Shown here piece after piece: positions 8,730-16,941 of a stretch of 63,234 nucleotides of DNA. The notes below the pieces were generated by a model that saw nothing but the letters and a program-made list of their open reading frames with translations, was not told the DNA's origin and searched no databases. The DNA comes from Clostridia bacterium. Its GTDB lineage: Bacteria > Bacillota_A > Clostridia > Oscillospirales > CAG-272. Position 1 is the stretch's first letter, and each line of letters opens with the position of its first letter. Location of the stretch: the NCBI GenBank assembly GCA_017466455.1, contig JAFTUD010000007.1, positions 1-63,234 of the forward strand, read 5' to 3'. The position numbers and the translations under genes were made by a program.

Positions 8730-8889
8730 TAGGGCTTTGCCCTAAAAATGAATTGATGCTACGCATCATGAATCGAACGCAAGCGTTCATGAATTGCAAT
8801 CTTGCGATTGCATGAATTGAATTGATTTCATCATATGATGAAGTCAATTCATTACATAGCTTGCTCCATTAATTTCGCAAGCTATGTAT
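8730..8889. repeat. Array of variable hairpins separated by ATGAATT
   Basis: Consecutive hairpins TAGGGC/GCCCTA, GATGC/GCATC, GAACGC/GCGTTC, GCAATC/GATTGC and TTGATTTCATC/GATGAAGTCAA are separated by (C)ATGAATT. The last hairpin, ACATAGCTTGC (8853-8863) / GCAAGCTATGT (8878-8888), has its right arm inside the UPF0210 gene, encoding its final residues. Confidence 0.8.
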
Positions 8890-10227
8890 GGGTGCAGGAA
8901 TTCGTCCGCCCCTATTAATAAATTCCTCTGATGAGTATTTATTAAGTGGCATAATCGGTGCGTAGCCGAGGAGTCCGCCGAACTCTACGGTTTCGCCTAC
9001 ATCCTTGCCGATTACGGGGATTAAACGAACTGCGGTTGTCTTATTATTGATTACGCCGATTGCAATTTCATCAGCGATAATTCCACTAAGGGTTGATGCG
9101 CTTGTGCTACCAGGAACTGCAATCATATCAAGACCTACGGAGCAAACCGCGGTCATCGCCTCAAGCTTTTCAATGCTGAGCGCGCCACACTCCGCTGCGC
9201 TAATCATTCCTGCATCCTCGGATACGGGGATAAATGCACCACTAAGTCCGCCTACATGGCTTGATGCCATAACTCCGCCCTTTTTAACTGCATCATTGAG
9301 CATTGCAAGGGCTGCGGTGGTTCCGTGAGTTCCGCATTTTTCAAGTCCCATATTTTCAAGAATATGCGCAACGCTATCGCCAACTGCCGGTGTTGGGGCA
9401 AGGGATAGGTCAATAATTCCGTATGGGGTGTTAAGGCGCTTTGATGCCTCATATGCGATAAGCTGACCAACTCTCGTTATCTTGAAGGCGGTCTTTTTGA
9501 TTACATCGGCAAGATGTGAGAAGTCGCAAAAGCCCTCGCGCTTGATTGCCGATGCTACAACGCCAGGTCCGCTGACGCCAACATTGATTACCGTGTCACT
9601 CTCGCCCATTCCGTGCATTGCGCCTGCCATAAAGGGGTTATCCTCGGGAATATTCGCAAACACTACAAGCTTTGCACAGCCGATGGAATCTTGGTCCTTG
9701 GTGAGATATGCAGTTTCCTTCATTATCTCGCCCATGCGCTTAACTGCGTCCATGTTAATGCCTGCCTTTGTTGAGGCTACATTTACGCTGGAGCATACCT
9801 TTGTAGTTGTGGAAAGTGCCTCCGGAATTGCATCAATGAGGTTTTTTGCGCCCCTTGTCATTCCCTTTTGCACGAGCGCACCAAAGCCACCGATAAAGTT
9901 GATGCCAAGCTCATTAGCTGCCCTTTCAAGCACGCCGGCAAGCCTTACATATTCCTCGGGACCGAAGTCCGCGCCAACGAGCGAAATCGGTGTTACCGAT
10001 ACACGCTTATTGATGATCGGAATTCCGTAGGTATGCTCAAGGTCAAGGGCGGTCTTTACAAGGTCACGCGCGCTCCTTGTGATTTTGTCGTAAATTTTTG
10101 TTTCAAGACGCTTTTTATCGTCACTTATGCAGTCAAACAGGGATATTCCCATCGTAATTGTACGAATATCCAAGTTTTCCTGCTTTATCATATTTATTGT
10201 TTCAAGAATGTCGTTTGTGTTAAGCAT
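8869..10227 (-). CDS. UPF0210 (DUF711, PFL-like) family protein
   Basis: 452 residues, the normal size for UPF0210. Recognisable segments are [14 protein letters not shown] near the N-terminus, a Ser/Ala/Gly-rich core ([18 protein letters not shown]) and [13 protein letters not shown] at the C-terminus. Structural homologues have a pyruvate-formate-lyase-like fold, but no reaction is established. The family is regularly paired with the small UPF0237 ACT protein, as here: the ACT gene ends nine bases before this start. Its position among methionine and branched-chain amino-acid genes hints at amino-acid sensing or metabolism. Unusually, the last codons lie in an 11-bp inverted repeat with the sequence after the stop. 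Confidence 0.9.
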   Translation of the reverse strand: MLNTNDILETINMIKQENLDIRTITMGISLFDCISDDKKRLETKIYDKITRSARDLVKTALDLEHTYGIPIINKRVSVTPISLVGADFGPEEYVRLAGVLERAANELGINFIGGFGALVQKGMTRGAKNLIDAIPEALSTTTKVCSSVNVASTKAGINMDAVKRMGEIMKETAYLTKDQDSIGCAKLVVFANIPEDNPFMAGAMHGMGESDTVINVGVSGPGVVASAIKREGFCDFSHLADVIKKTAFKITRVGQLIAYEASKRLNTPYGIIDLSLAPTPAVGDSVAHILENMGLEKCGTHGTTAALAMLNDAVKKGGVMASSHVGGLSGAFIPVSEDAGMISAAECGALSIEKLEAMTAVCSVGLDMIAVPGSTSASTLSGIIADEIAIGVINNKTTAVRLIPVIGKDVGETVEFGGLLGYAPIMPLNKYSSEEFINRGGRIPAPIHSLRN

Positions 10228-10236
10228 TTTTTAACC

Positions 10237-10506
10237 TCATATGCGGTGCATTGTGTTGAAAATGTCCTCGTGCATTACACGAATGTCAAGATTTTTCTCC
10301 TTGCCAACAGCCTCAAGCTCCTTTTGGAAGCTCATAAAGGTTGAGGACATGTTGTCAATTTCAACCATCATAATCATCGCAAAATATTCCTTAAGCACGC
10401 TTTGTGTGATGTCTACAATGTTTACTCCGTATTTCGCACACTCCGCACTAACTGTGGCAATAATGCCAACACTATCTTTTCCTATTACTGTTACTATCGC
10501 TTTCAT
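10237..10506 (-). CDS. ACT-domain protein, UPF0237 family
   Basis: 89 residues from the ATG at 10506 (MKAIVTVIGKDSVGIIATVS); six codons upstream is another ATG without a good ribosome site, while AAAGG precedes the chosen one. It is a single ACT-like domain, a fold that binds amino acids and regulates partner enzymes. UPF0237 proteins are encoded next to UPF0210, so the two probably act together. It lacks any DNA-binding domain. A family H hairpin (10523-10552) precedes the start. Confidence 0.9.
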   Translation of the reverse strand: MKAIVTVIGKDSVGIIATVSAECAKYGVNIVDITQSVLKEYFAMIMMVEIDNMSSTFMSFQKELEAVGKEKNLDIRVMHEDIFNTMHRI

Positions 10507-10522
10507 TTTAACTACCTTTCTC

Positions 10523-10565
10523 ATACTTTTTCTTTAGGAGAAGAAAAAGTATGCAAAAAGAAACC
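10523..10565. repeat. Family H 5' hairpin (H1)
   Basis: ATACTTTTTCTT (10523-10534) pairs with AAGAAAAAGTAT (10541-10552), followed by GCAAAAAGAAACC. In the direction of the ACT gene it lies just upstream of the ribosome site; similar hairpins precede other minus-strand genes. Confidence 0.75.
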
Positions 10566-10568
10566 TAA

Positions 10569-10812
10569 GCGGGGAGCCCCCGCGGGCATATATCGCGTTG
10601 CGCAAGCAACATATCGTGTCCCGAAGGGACATATCGTGTCCGTAGGACATATCGAGTTTGCGTCAGCAAACATATCGAGTAATTCATTCCTCATTGCGAC
10701 TCCCTACGGTCGCATGCATGGCTACCACCAGCCAATCGCACTTCGCCAAGGCTCGTGTTCTTGGGGTGTGCGCACATCCGAACTCCGAATTCCGAATTCT
10801 TGCATTAGCCTC
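10569..10812. repeat. Mosaic: GC hairpin, CATATCG hairpin array, shared modules
   Basis: GCGGGG/CCCCGC hairpin at 10569, then CATATCG-separated hairpins (TTGCgcaaGCAA, TCCCgaaGGGA, TCCgtaGGA, TTTGCgtcaGCAAA) to 10680, then GCGACTCCC..GGTCGC and AGCCAATCGCACTTCGCC modules, then alternating CCGAAYTCCGAATTC to 10800. The module order matches 21330-21660 and, inverted, 26850-27095. Confidence 0.8.
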
Positions 10813-10816
10813 CCTC

Positions 10817-10933
10817 TCGTGGTTTAGAACCGAGTTAGGCAAGGCGCACCACAGCCGACAGGCGAAGGCTATCACTTGATAGTCGAGGTTGTCGGCGAGG
10901 AGCAACACCGCATAACGACGGTTATCAACCACC
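10817..10933. repeat. Family A palindromic element (A2)
   Basis: Core GAGTTAGGCAAGGCGCACC, stem CCGACA / TGTCGG with inner CTATC / GATAG, then GAGGAGCAACACCGCATAACG. The outer arms pair GTGGTTTAGAACC with GGTTATCAACCAC; the right arm covers the livF stop codon and its last glycine codons. Confidence 0.8.
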
Positions 10934-11635
10934 GAGATATGCTTTTTTGATGTCTTCTGATGCAAGAAGTTCCTCCCCCGTGCCCGTTAGAACGATTTTG
11001 CCGTTTTCCAAAACATAGGCTCTATCGCTTATGGCGAGGGATTTATTTGCGTTTTGCTCTACTAAGAGAATTGTTGTTCCGTTTTCGTGGAAGTGCTTAA
11101 TTATATCAAACACTTGGTCAACGAGAAGTGGGGAAAGTCCCATTGATGGCTCATCAAGCATCAAAAGGTCAGGCTTTGACATCATCGCTCTACCCATAGC
11201 GAGCATTTGCTGTTCACCGCCCGAAAGAGTTCCTGCTACTTGATTTTTTCTCTCTCTTAAGCGAGGGAAAATCTCATAGATTTGCTCAATGTCCTTTTTG
11301 ATTTGGTCCTTATCAGTCTTTGTATATGCGCCCATCATAAGGTTTTCATACACTGTAAGCTCGGAGAACACGCGCCTGCCCTCGGGAACTTGGGTCATGC
11401 CGAGCTTTACAATCTTATGCGCAGGCATATTCGTGATTGGCTGACCGTTATAGATTACCTCACCTGCGCGGGCGTGGATAAGTCCCATAATGCTTTGCAT
11501 TGTGGTTGTCTTTCCTGCTCCGTTTGCGCCGATAAGTGTAACGATTTCGCCCTTATTTACCTCAAAGGAAATACCCTTTATGGCTTGAATTACGCCATAG
11601 TAAACTTCAAGATTTTTTACCTCTAAAAGTGCCAT
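10925..11635 (-). CDS. livF: Branched-chain amino-acid ABC transporter ATPase LivF
   Basis: 236 residues, typical for LivF. Walker A GANGAGKTT, Q-loop region with TQVPEGRRVFSELTVYENL (a LivF hallmark), signature LSGGEQQML and Walker B LLMLDEPSMGL are all intact, so it should hydrolyse ATP to drive uptake together with LivG. It ends the livKHMGF operon, nine bases after livG. Its stop codon is inside repeat A2. Confidence 0.95.
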   Translation of the reverse strand: MALLEVKNLEVYYGVIQAIKGISFEVNKGEIVTLIGANGAGKTTTMQSIMGLIHARAGEVIYNGQPITNMPAHKIVKLGMTQVPEGRRVFSELTVYENLMMGAYTKTDKDQIKKDIEQIYEIFPRLRERKNQVAGTLSGGEQQMLAMGRAMMSKPDLLMLDEPSMGLSPLLVDQVFDIIKHFHENGTTILLVEQNANKSLAISDRAYVLENGKIVLTGTGEELLASEDIKKAYLGG

Positions 11636-11644
11636 ATTTCCTCC

Positions 11645-12415
11645 TTAGTTACCTATATATGCCTTAATTACATCGGGGTGATTGAGCGCTTCCTGCGCTG
11701 TGCCCTCGGTAAGTGCTGTACCGAAGTTGAGAACGGTTACTCTGTCGCAAAGTCCGGATACGAACTTCAAATCATGCTCTATAAGAAGCACGGTCATATC
11801 AAACTTATCGCGGATTAAGCGAATTGTCGCCATAAGGTCCTCAGTTTCATTCGGGTTCATACCCGCTGCGGGCTCATCAAGCAAAAGAAGCTTTGGATTT
11901 GTTGCGAGCGCTCTTGCAATTTCGAGCTTTCTCTGCTTACCGTACGGAAGGTTACACGCGAGGTTGTTTCTTTCCTCTAAAAGACCGAAGATATCAAGAA
12001 GCTCCTTCGCCCTTGCGCGCATTTCCTTTTCTACCTTGAAATGTCTTGGCAAGCGGAAAAGGCTCTCAAAAAGGGTGCATTGATACTCGCTCTGATACGA
12101 AAGACCTACCATTACATTTCTTACAACCGTCATATTATTGAAAAGACGGATATTTTGGAAGGTTCTTGCAATTCCCTTATGGTTGATTTTATCCTGTGCG
12201 AGTCCCTTTAGCTCCTCGCCATTTAGATAAAATGTTCCCTCTGTTGGCTGATAAACGCCTGTAAGAAGGTTGAATATTGTGGTTTTACCGGCACCGTTAG
12301 GACCGATAAGACCGTAAATTTCATTCTTTTTAATTTTAAGGTTTACATTTTGCGCAGCCTTAAGACCGCCAAACGAAATACCGAGATCTTTGGTTTCAAG
12401 TACATATTCTGCCAT
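11645..12415 (-). CDS. livG: Branched-chain amino-acid ABC transporter ATPase LivG
   Basis: 256 residues. Walker A GPNGAGKTT, Walker B LLLLDEPAAGMNPNE and the LivG-specific GIARTFQNIRLFNNMTV stretch are present. The signature motif reads LPYGKQRKLEIARAL, the atypical form normal for LivG rather than a defect. It partners LivF under the LivH/LivM permease. The start overlaps the livM stop by one base, indicating translational coupling. Confidence 0.95.
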   Translation of the reverse strand: MAEYVLETKDLGISFGGLKAAQNVNLKIKKNEIYGLIGPNGAGKTTIFNLLTGVYQPTEGTFYLNGEELKGLAQDKINHKGIARTFQNIRLFNNMTVVRNVMVGLSYQSEYQCTLFESLFRLPRHFKVEKEMRARAKELLDIFGLLEERNNLACNLPYGKQRKLEIARALATNPKLLLLDEPAAGMNPNETEDLMATIRLIRDKFDMTVLLIEHDLKFVSGLCDRVTVLNFGTALTEGTAQEALNHPDVIKAYIGN

Positions 12416-13560
12416 TACTTGTTACCTCCTCTCTCGCCTATGTCGGCACTGTTGTCACCTGTGTTATCAATTATGATGTCGGTGGAAATAACCTCATCCA
12501 TTGAAATCTTGGTCGGAACAACATCCCATCTTGCCGTATCGTCACGGACCTTTGACGGGTCGTGCTTTGGCTTGATAATCATATTCATGAAGTTCTTAAG
12601 ATTATACTTCTCACGGAAGCTCTTGAGCGCAGGTGCGTTATTATAAATAACAAGGAGAATAAGAATAAGTGCGTAGAATAGGTTTTGAAGCACTGCAAGC
12701 TCTCCTGTAAGAACAAGTGGAAGCTTTGTATTAAGATAGGTAATAAGTGTAGCGGCAATGATTGAGCCGTTTATGCTACCCATACCGCCAAGGACAACCA
12801 TAACAAGAATTTCAATAGAATAGTTATAGCCGAACTTTGATGGCTGAAGATTGAAGTTAGCATAGCTGTAAAGCACGCCCGCAACACCTGCAAGTGCAGA
12901 TGAAATTGTGAATACGGTGAGCTTGTATTTTGTTACATTTATACCTGTTGCCTTTGCGGCAATTTCGTTATCACGGATTGCGGTGATTGCGCGTCCGTGC
13001 TTGCTTCTTAATAGATTTTGAACTATTGCAATAGTTGCAAGCACGAGGGCAAGCGAGATGATAAACAGATATTTTCTGTCAAATCTTGGAGTGCCCATTC
13101 CCTGCGCTCCGCCGAATGCCTTGGCGTTTGTGAAGATAACTCTTACAATTTCGCCAAATGCGAGTGTTACGATTGCAAGGTAGTCGCCCTTAAGCCTTAG
13201 CGCGGGCAAGCCGATGATAAATCCGCAAAGTCCTGCGCAGGCAGCGCCTACGATAAGTGCGATTATAAGAACGAGAATGTTCTTTGAGCCGTCAAGACCC
13301 ATAGCGTCAACAATTACCTGTGAGAGCTTACCGCCGAGGTATGCGCCAACGCACATAAAGCTTGCGTGTCCGAGCGAAAGCTCACCAAGGAAGCCAACAA
13401 CAAGTCCAAGAGAAACGGCAAGAATTATACTGATTGCAATCTTTTCAAGAAGATATGCAGTCGATGCGGAGAGCGCGCCTGCCTGCGAGAGTATTCCGCA
13501 AATTAAAATGATAGCGCCGATTACGACAAAGCTCAAATAGCGCTTTGCAAATTTCATCAT
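12415..13560 (-). CDS. livM: Branched-chain amino-acid ABC permease LivM
   Basis: 381 residues with about ten membrane helices. The GLVVGFLGELSLGHASFMCVGAYLG and TALGINVTKYKL-like regions (here KATGINVTKYKLTVF, the coupling loop to the ATPases) identify LivM. The last ~55 residues form a hydrophilic cytoplasmic tail rich in charged residues, longer than in short LivM proteins. It overlaps livH by four bases and livG by one. Confidence 0.94.
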   Translation of the reverse strand: MMKFAKRYLSFVVIGAIILICGILSQAGALSASTAYLLEKIAISIILAVSLGLVVGFLGELSLGHASFMCVGAYLGGKLSQVIVDAMGLDGSKNILVLIIALIVGAACAGLCGFIIGLPALRLKGDYLAIVTLAFGEIVRVIFTNAKAFGGAQGMGTPRFDRKYLFIISLALVLATIAIVQNLLRSKHGRAITAIRDNEIAAKATGINVTKYKLTVFTISSALAGVAGVLYSYANFNLQPSKFGYNYSIEILVMVVLGGMGSINGSIIAATLITYLNTKLPLVLTGELAVLQNLFYALILILLVIYNNAPALKSFREKYNLKNFMNMIIKPKHDPSKVRDDTARWDVVPTKISMDEVISTDIIIDNTGDNSADIGERGGNK

Positions 13561-14429
13561 ACCTTCTCCCTCCTTTTCTTGCCGAGGAAGCCGGTAGGCT
13601 TAACGAGCAATATTACGATAAGAATTGCGAACTCAATAGCATCGGTATACGGTGCGATTGATGAAACGGAGTTTGCAAATACCTCAACTACGCCAAGAAG
13701 AATACCGCCAAGCATTGCTCCGGGGATTGAGCCGATACCGCCGATAACCGCGGCGGCAAATGCCTTAATGCCGGGGAGTGAGCCGAAGGTGCTGTAAATA
13801 CTTGGTGAGCGCATGAGATAGAATGTACCCGCAAGGGCAGCAAGTGCCGAGCCGATTGCGAAGGTAATCATAATTATAAAGTTTACATTGATGCCCATTA
13901 GCTGAGCCGCGCCCTTATCCTCGGATACGGCAATCATTGCACGGCCTGTCTTTGAGTATTTTACAAAGAGGCTGAGCGCAACCATTACTACGATACAGGA
14001 CAAGAGTGTAACGATGGTTGAAACGCTGATCTTGAGTGAGCCGATATTGAAGCTACCGAGGTCAAGACCCGTTACCATCTTTGTTCCCGAGCCGAAGAAC
14101 ATTTGCGCAAGGCTTTGCAAAAGATAGCTAACACCGATAGCGGTGATAAGAACCGCAAGAGGTGACGCACCGCGAAGTGGCTTATACGCTACCTTTTCAA
14201 CAACAACGCCAAGACCTACGCAAAAAGCAACGGCGAGGGCAATGGCAATAAGCGGATGCACGCTTTGCGCGGTGAATACAAGTATTGTATAGCCACCGAC
14301 CATTATGATATCACCGTGCGCAAAGTTAAGCATCTTTGCAATACCGTATACCATTGTATAGCCGAGGGCTATCATAGCATATATACCGCCAAGGCTAAGC
14401 CCGCCTATCAGGTTTGTTATAAAATTCAT
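13557..14429 (-). CDS. livH: Branched-chain amino-acid ABC permease LivH
   Basis: 290 residues, about eight membrane helices, canonical LivH opening (GLSLGGIYAMIALGYTMVYGIAKMLNFAHGD, of which the last part is the family signature). The coupling loop is AAQLMGINVNFI. It forms the heterodimeric channel with LivM. ATG follows TAGGAGA, 64 bases after livK. Confidence 0.95.
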   Translation of the reverse strand: MNFITNLIGGLSLGGIYAMIALGYTMVYGIAKMLNFAHGDIIMVGGYTILVFTAQSVHPLIAIALAVAFCVGLGVVVEKVAYKPLRGASPLAVLITAIGVSYLLQSLAQMFFGSGTKMVTGLDLGSFNIGSLKISVSTIVTLLSCIVVMVALSLFVKYSKTGRAMIAVSEDKGAAQLMGINVNFIIMITFAIGSALAALAGTFYLMRSPSIYSTFGSLPGIKAFAAAVIGGIGSIPGAMLGGILLGVVEVFANSVSSIAPYTDAIEFAILIVILLVKPTGFLGKKRREKV

Positions 14430-14493
14430 TTTAGTTTCTCCTATACCTTAAATTTGCCGATGTGGGAAAACCACATCGGCAAATTACAGTCAA

Positions 14494-15663
14494 TTATTGA
14501 GCGTTTGCCGCCTTTACAATGTACTTAACAGCGTCCTTTTGAACCTTACCGTTTGCGCTCCATGTGATGTCAGAGCCGGTAACTCCTGAATATGTGAAGC
14601 CGCCATTAAATTCAGCCTTGAGAATATCGCAAAGTGCGCTTGCTGTGATGTCGGTAGGAATTTCCTTGCCACTGTCAATAGCGTTCTTCATTGCGCCGTA
14701 GATTGCATATACGCAGTCATAAGCAGCAGCGCCGAACTGGCTAAGAGTGTCCTTGCCATACTTATCAACATACTTGTCGATAAATTCCTTTGCCTTGCCC
14801 TCAGTTGCCTTTGAGTTGAAGTGTGAGAGCATTGAAATTTCTTGTGGGATATCGTTGATGTTAAAGCCGTCAATGCTACCGTCAATACCGTCAAGACCGT
14901 CGCATCCGTAGTATGTAGCGTTAGGAGCGATTGTGTCCTTTGCCTGCTTCATAAATGTTGATGCAGGTGTATAGTAGATAGGCATGAAGATGAAGTCGCA
15001 GGATGCGAGCTGGCTGATTTGTCCGCTGAAGTCAGCGAGCTTATCATCAGTGAATGCTGCGTCAATTGTTGTGATTGTTGAGTCAAGAGCAGCCTTGAAC
15101 TGTGTGTAAATACCGCTTGAATATGGGTCTGCGCTATTGTAGAGAATACCGATGGTCTTTCCCTTGTTTGCGAAGAGTCCGTTTACATACTCAGCCGCAA
15201 CCTTACCTTGGTCACCGTCAGCGAAGCACATTTGGAAGCCGTTTCCTGCTGTGCCAGGGATATCGTCACCTGTTGCAGATGGTGTAAGGAAGAACACATT
15301 GTCCTGTGCAGAATACTTTGTGAATTCACGGCCGGGAGCTGTTGTTACAGTTCCGAGTGAAACCTGCATACCCTGCTCTACAAGAGATGCGTAGTTTGTT
15401 GAGATGTTACCAGCGTCGTGCTTGTCATCAAGGAATACGAGCTTGAACTCTACTCCGTTAAGACCGCCGTTTGCGTTGATTTCATCAATTGCCATTTGTG
15501 CTGCGTTTCTAACTGCTTCACCGTATACTGCTGCAACGCCTGTAACAGGTCCTGAAGCACCGATTACATATGCTTCTTCATCGTCACCGCATGATACAAA
15601 GCAACCTACTGCCATAACGCAAGCAAGTGCAAGGCAGAGGATTTTTGCGAGTGTCTTTTTCAT
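14494..15663 (-). CDS. livK: Branched-chain amino-acid-binding lipoprotein LivK
   Basis: 389 residues. Signal peptide with a lipoprotein box (AVGC at about residue 21, or VSC at 26), so it is lipid-anchored outside the membrane as usual in Gram-positives. The mature part is a type I periplasmic-binding fold starting VIGASGPVTGVAAVYGEAVRNAAQMAIDEINANGG. It captures leucine/isoleucine/valine or a related amino acid; specificity cannot be read from sequence. First gene of livKHMGF behind a good sigma-A promoter. Confidence 0.94.
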   Translation of the reverse strand: MKKTLAKILCLALACVMAVGCFVSCGDDEEAYVIGASGPVTGVAAVYGEAVRNAAQMAIDEINANGGLNGVEFKLVFLDDKHDAGNISTNYASLVEQGMQVSLGTVTTAPGREFTKYSAQDNVFFLTPSATGDDIPGTAGNGFQMCFADGDQGKVAAEYVNGLFANKGKTIGILYNSADPYSSGIYTQFKAALDSTITTIDAAFTDDKLADFSGQISQLASCDFIFMPIYYTPASTFMKQAKDTIAPNATYYGCDGLDGIDGSIDGFNINDIPQEISMLSHFNSKATEGKAKEFIDKYVDKYGKDTLSQFGAAAYDCVYAIYGAMKNAIDSGKEIPTDITASALCDILKAEFNGGFTYSGVTGSDITWSANGKVQKDAVKYIVKAANAQ

Positions 15664-15729
15664 TTTCTTTTCTCCTTTGAAATGAACTTTTTTGTTTTTT
15701 TATCAAATGAATAAACATTTAATGAATGT

Positions 15730-15759
15730 AGTATAGCACAACTTTATATCTTATGTCAA
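15730..15759 (-). promoter_or_regulatory. Sigma-A promoter of livKHMGF
   Basis: Minus strand TTGACA (15754-15759) and TATACT (15730-15735) with an 18-base spacer, 67 bases before the livK start. The rest of 15664-15901 is A/T-rich and without genes. Confidence 0.75.
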
Positions 15760-15901
15760 GACATATTTTTAATTTTTTATTCTTTTTTTATTCTTTTTTA
15801 TTTTTCTTTATATTATTACACCGTCTTTGATGATTTTTTGTGAATATATTCACTAATTTGTGAATAAATATACAAAGCCAAGCTGTGCTATGCGCATAAA
15901 T

Positions 15902-16411
15902 CTAAATTTCATCAAGCGTTTTACCCGCCGTGATATGAGCATTGAAAATGCGCCTTTTTTGCTTTTTGGCATAGCGGATTGTTTGGGCTGTGCCCGAGAT
16001 TTTTTTGCCGTTATAGTACGCAATACAATAAAGTGCGTTATCGACCATTTTATAATTTCTCGTTTTCATAACGGTTGAGTTATACGGAATTTGCGGACAG
16101 TCAACATAGTCGGCAAGCTCCAAAAGCTCCTTATACCTTTTCTTATCGGCTCTGCTCCATTTTAAATCCTGTTCAAGGCAGGGCAGGAAAAGCCATAGCC
16201 TAATATGCGGAAATTCTTCCTTTAATTCTAAAACTCGCTCCGCCATCAAGGTATCAAAGCCGAGCGCACCGCCACAAATAAATGTGTCAATTCCTTCCGT
16301 TGTAATGAGCCTTCTTAATAGAGCATCAAGCATCTCGGAGCGAAGCTCCTTTTTTTCAACCGTGCGGTGTCCTGTAAAGCAACACCCTCTTTTTATATCT
16401 TCAATTTCCAT
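15902..16411 (-). CDS. SLOG-fold protein, DUF1273/YpsA-like
   Basis: 169 residues from the ATG at 16411, which has AGAGGTAGG before it; the longer frame upstream runs through repeat DNA. It opens with CCFTGHR and has FICGGALGFDTLMAERVLELK, both hallmarks of the DUF1273 branch of the SLOG/Rossmann superfamily, which binds nucleotides or nucleotide-derived signals. Homologue YpsA of Bacillus is tied to cell division, but the mechanism is not settled. It stands alone between liv and spoIIE. Confidence 0.88.
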   Translation of the reverse strand: MEIEDIKRGCCFTGHRTVEKKELRSEMLDALLRRLITTEGIDTFICGGALGFDTLMAERVLELKEEFPHIRLWLFLPCLEQDLKWSRADKKRYKELLELADYVDCPQIPYNSTVMKTRNYKMVDNALYCIAYYNGKKISGTAQTIRYAKKQKRRIFNAHITAGKTLDEI

Positions 16412-16427
16412 TTTCCTACCTCTTGGG

Positions 16428-16720
16428 CGGTGCGGACCGCCAGCCAAGCTCCGCCTTTGTTTAGTATAAATTGCTTCTACACGCCCCGAAGCCCCGAGTA
16501 CCTCGGGGGGTGAACTCCGACCTCGTGCAGTATAAGCCGTTTCCATACTCCCCGAGCAGTCGAGAGCCTCGACGGGCAATATCCGCCCTCGTTTAGTATA
16601 AATTGTTCCTGTCCGCTACGAAGCAGTTTTCTCCATTCCGAACTCCGCATTCCGAACTCCGCATTTGCGATAGCACCATTCCGAACTCCGCATTTGCGAA
16701 GCACCGCTTCGCATATTATA
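16428..16720. repeat. Mosaic with three copies of a TTTAGTATAAATTGTTTC module
   Basis: Three head-to-tail units of the form CTCCG-CCTCGT-TTAGTATAAATTG-TTCC/TAC-CGCCCCGA occur at about 16448-16490, 16515-16560 and 16578-16620, separated by hairpins (GCGGTGCGGACCGC; CCCCGAGTACCTCGGGG; GTCGAGAGCCTCGAC). A run of CCGAACTCCGCATT follows to 16700. The remainder to 16850 shows nothing recognisable. Confidence 0.75.
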
Positions 16721-16856
16721 TGACAATTCTACCACACTAAGAACCTCTTTGCAAGAATTTCGTACGATTTTTCCCGACATTTTGGGCTATTTCCACGCAA
16801 AAAGGCGCACTCTTTCACACTTCCCCCGTAAAAAAGCCTCAAAGCGACAGCGCCGA

Positions 16857-16889
16857 GTGACAAAATCATCTCTTGTTTTAGTGTATACT
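16857..16889 (+). promoter_or_regulatory. Candidate Spo0A-dependent spoIIE promoter
   Basis: GTGACA (16857-16862) and TATACT (16884-16889) are 21 bases apart. This unusual spacing is known for the Spo0A-activated sigma-A promoter of spoIIE in Bacillus. TGACAAA at the -35 resembles a Spo0A box (TGTCRAA) with one difference. Inference from position and similarity only. Confidence 0.45.
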
Positions 16890-16941
16890 TAACTCGCAAA
16901 ATGATCTATTTTGTGGCAAATAAAAATAATAAGGAGAATTT

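Noticed and set aside
8714..8868. SAM riboswitch or T-box before metY
   Set aside because: No conserved SAM-I, SAM-II or T-box core (TGGNACCGCG) is seen; the leader is only a hairpin array.
10586..10680. CRISPR array
   Set aside because: Constant part is only seven bases, spacers are self-complementary and of varying size, and no cas genes are near.
15902..16579. Longer SLOG protein starting at 16579
   Set aside because: The first 56 residues come from repeat modules; the ATG at 16411 has the ribosome site.
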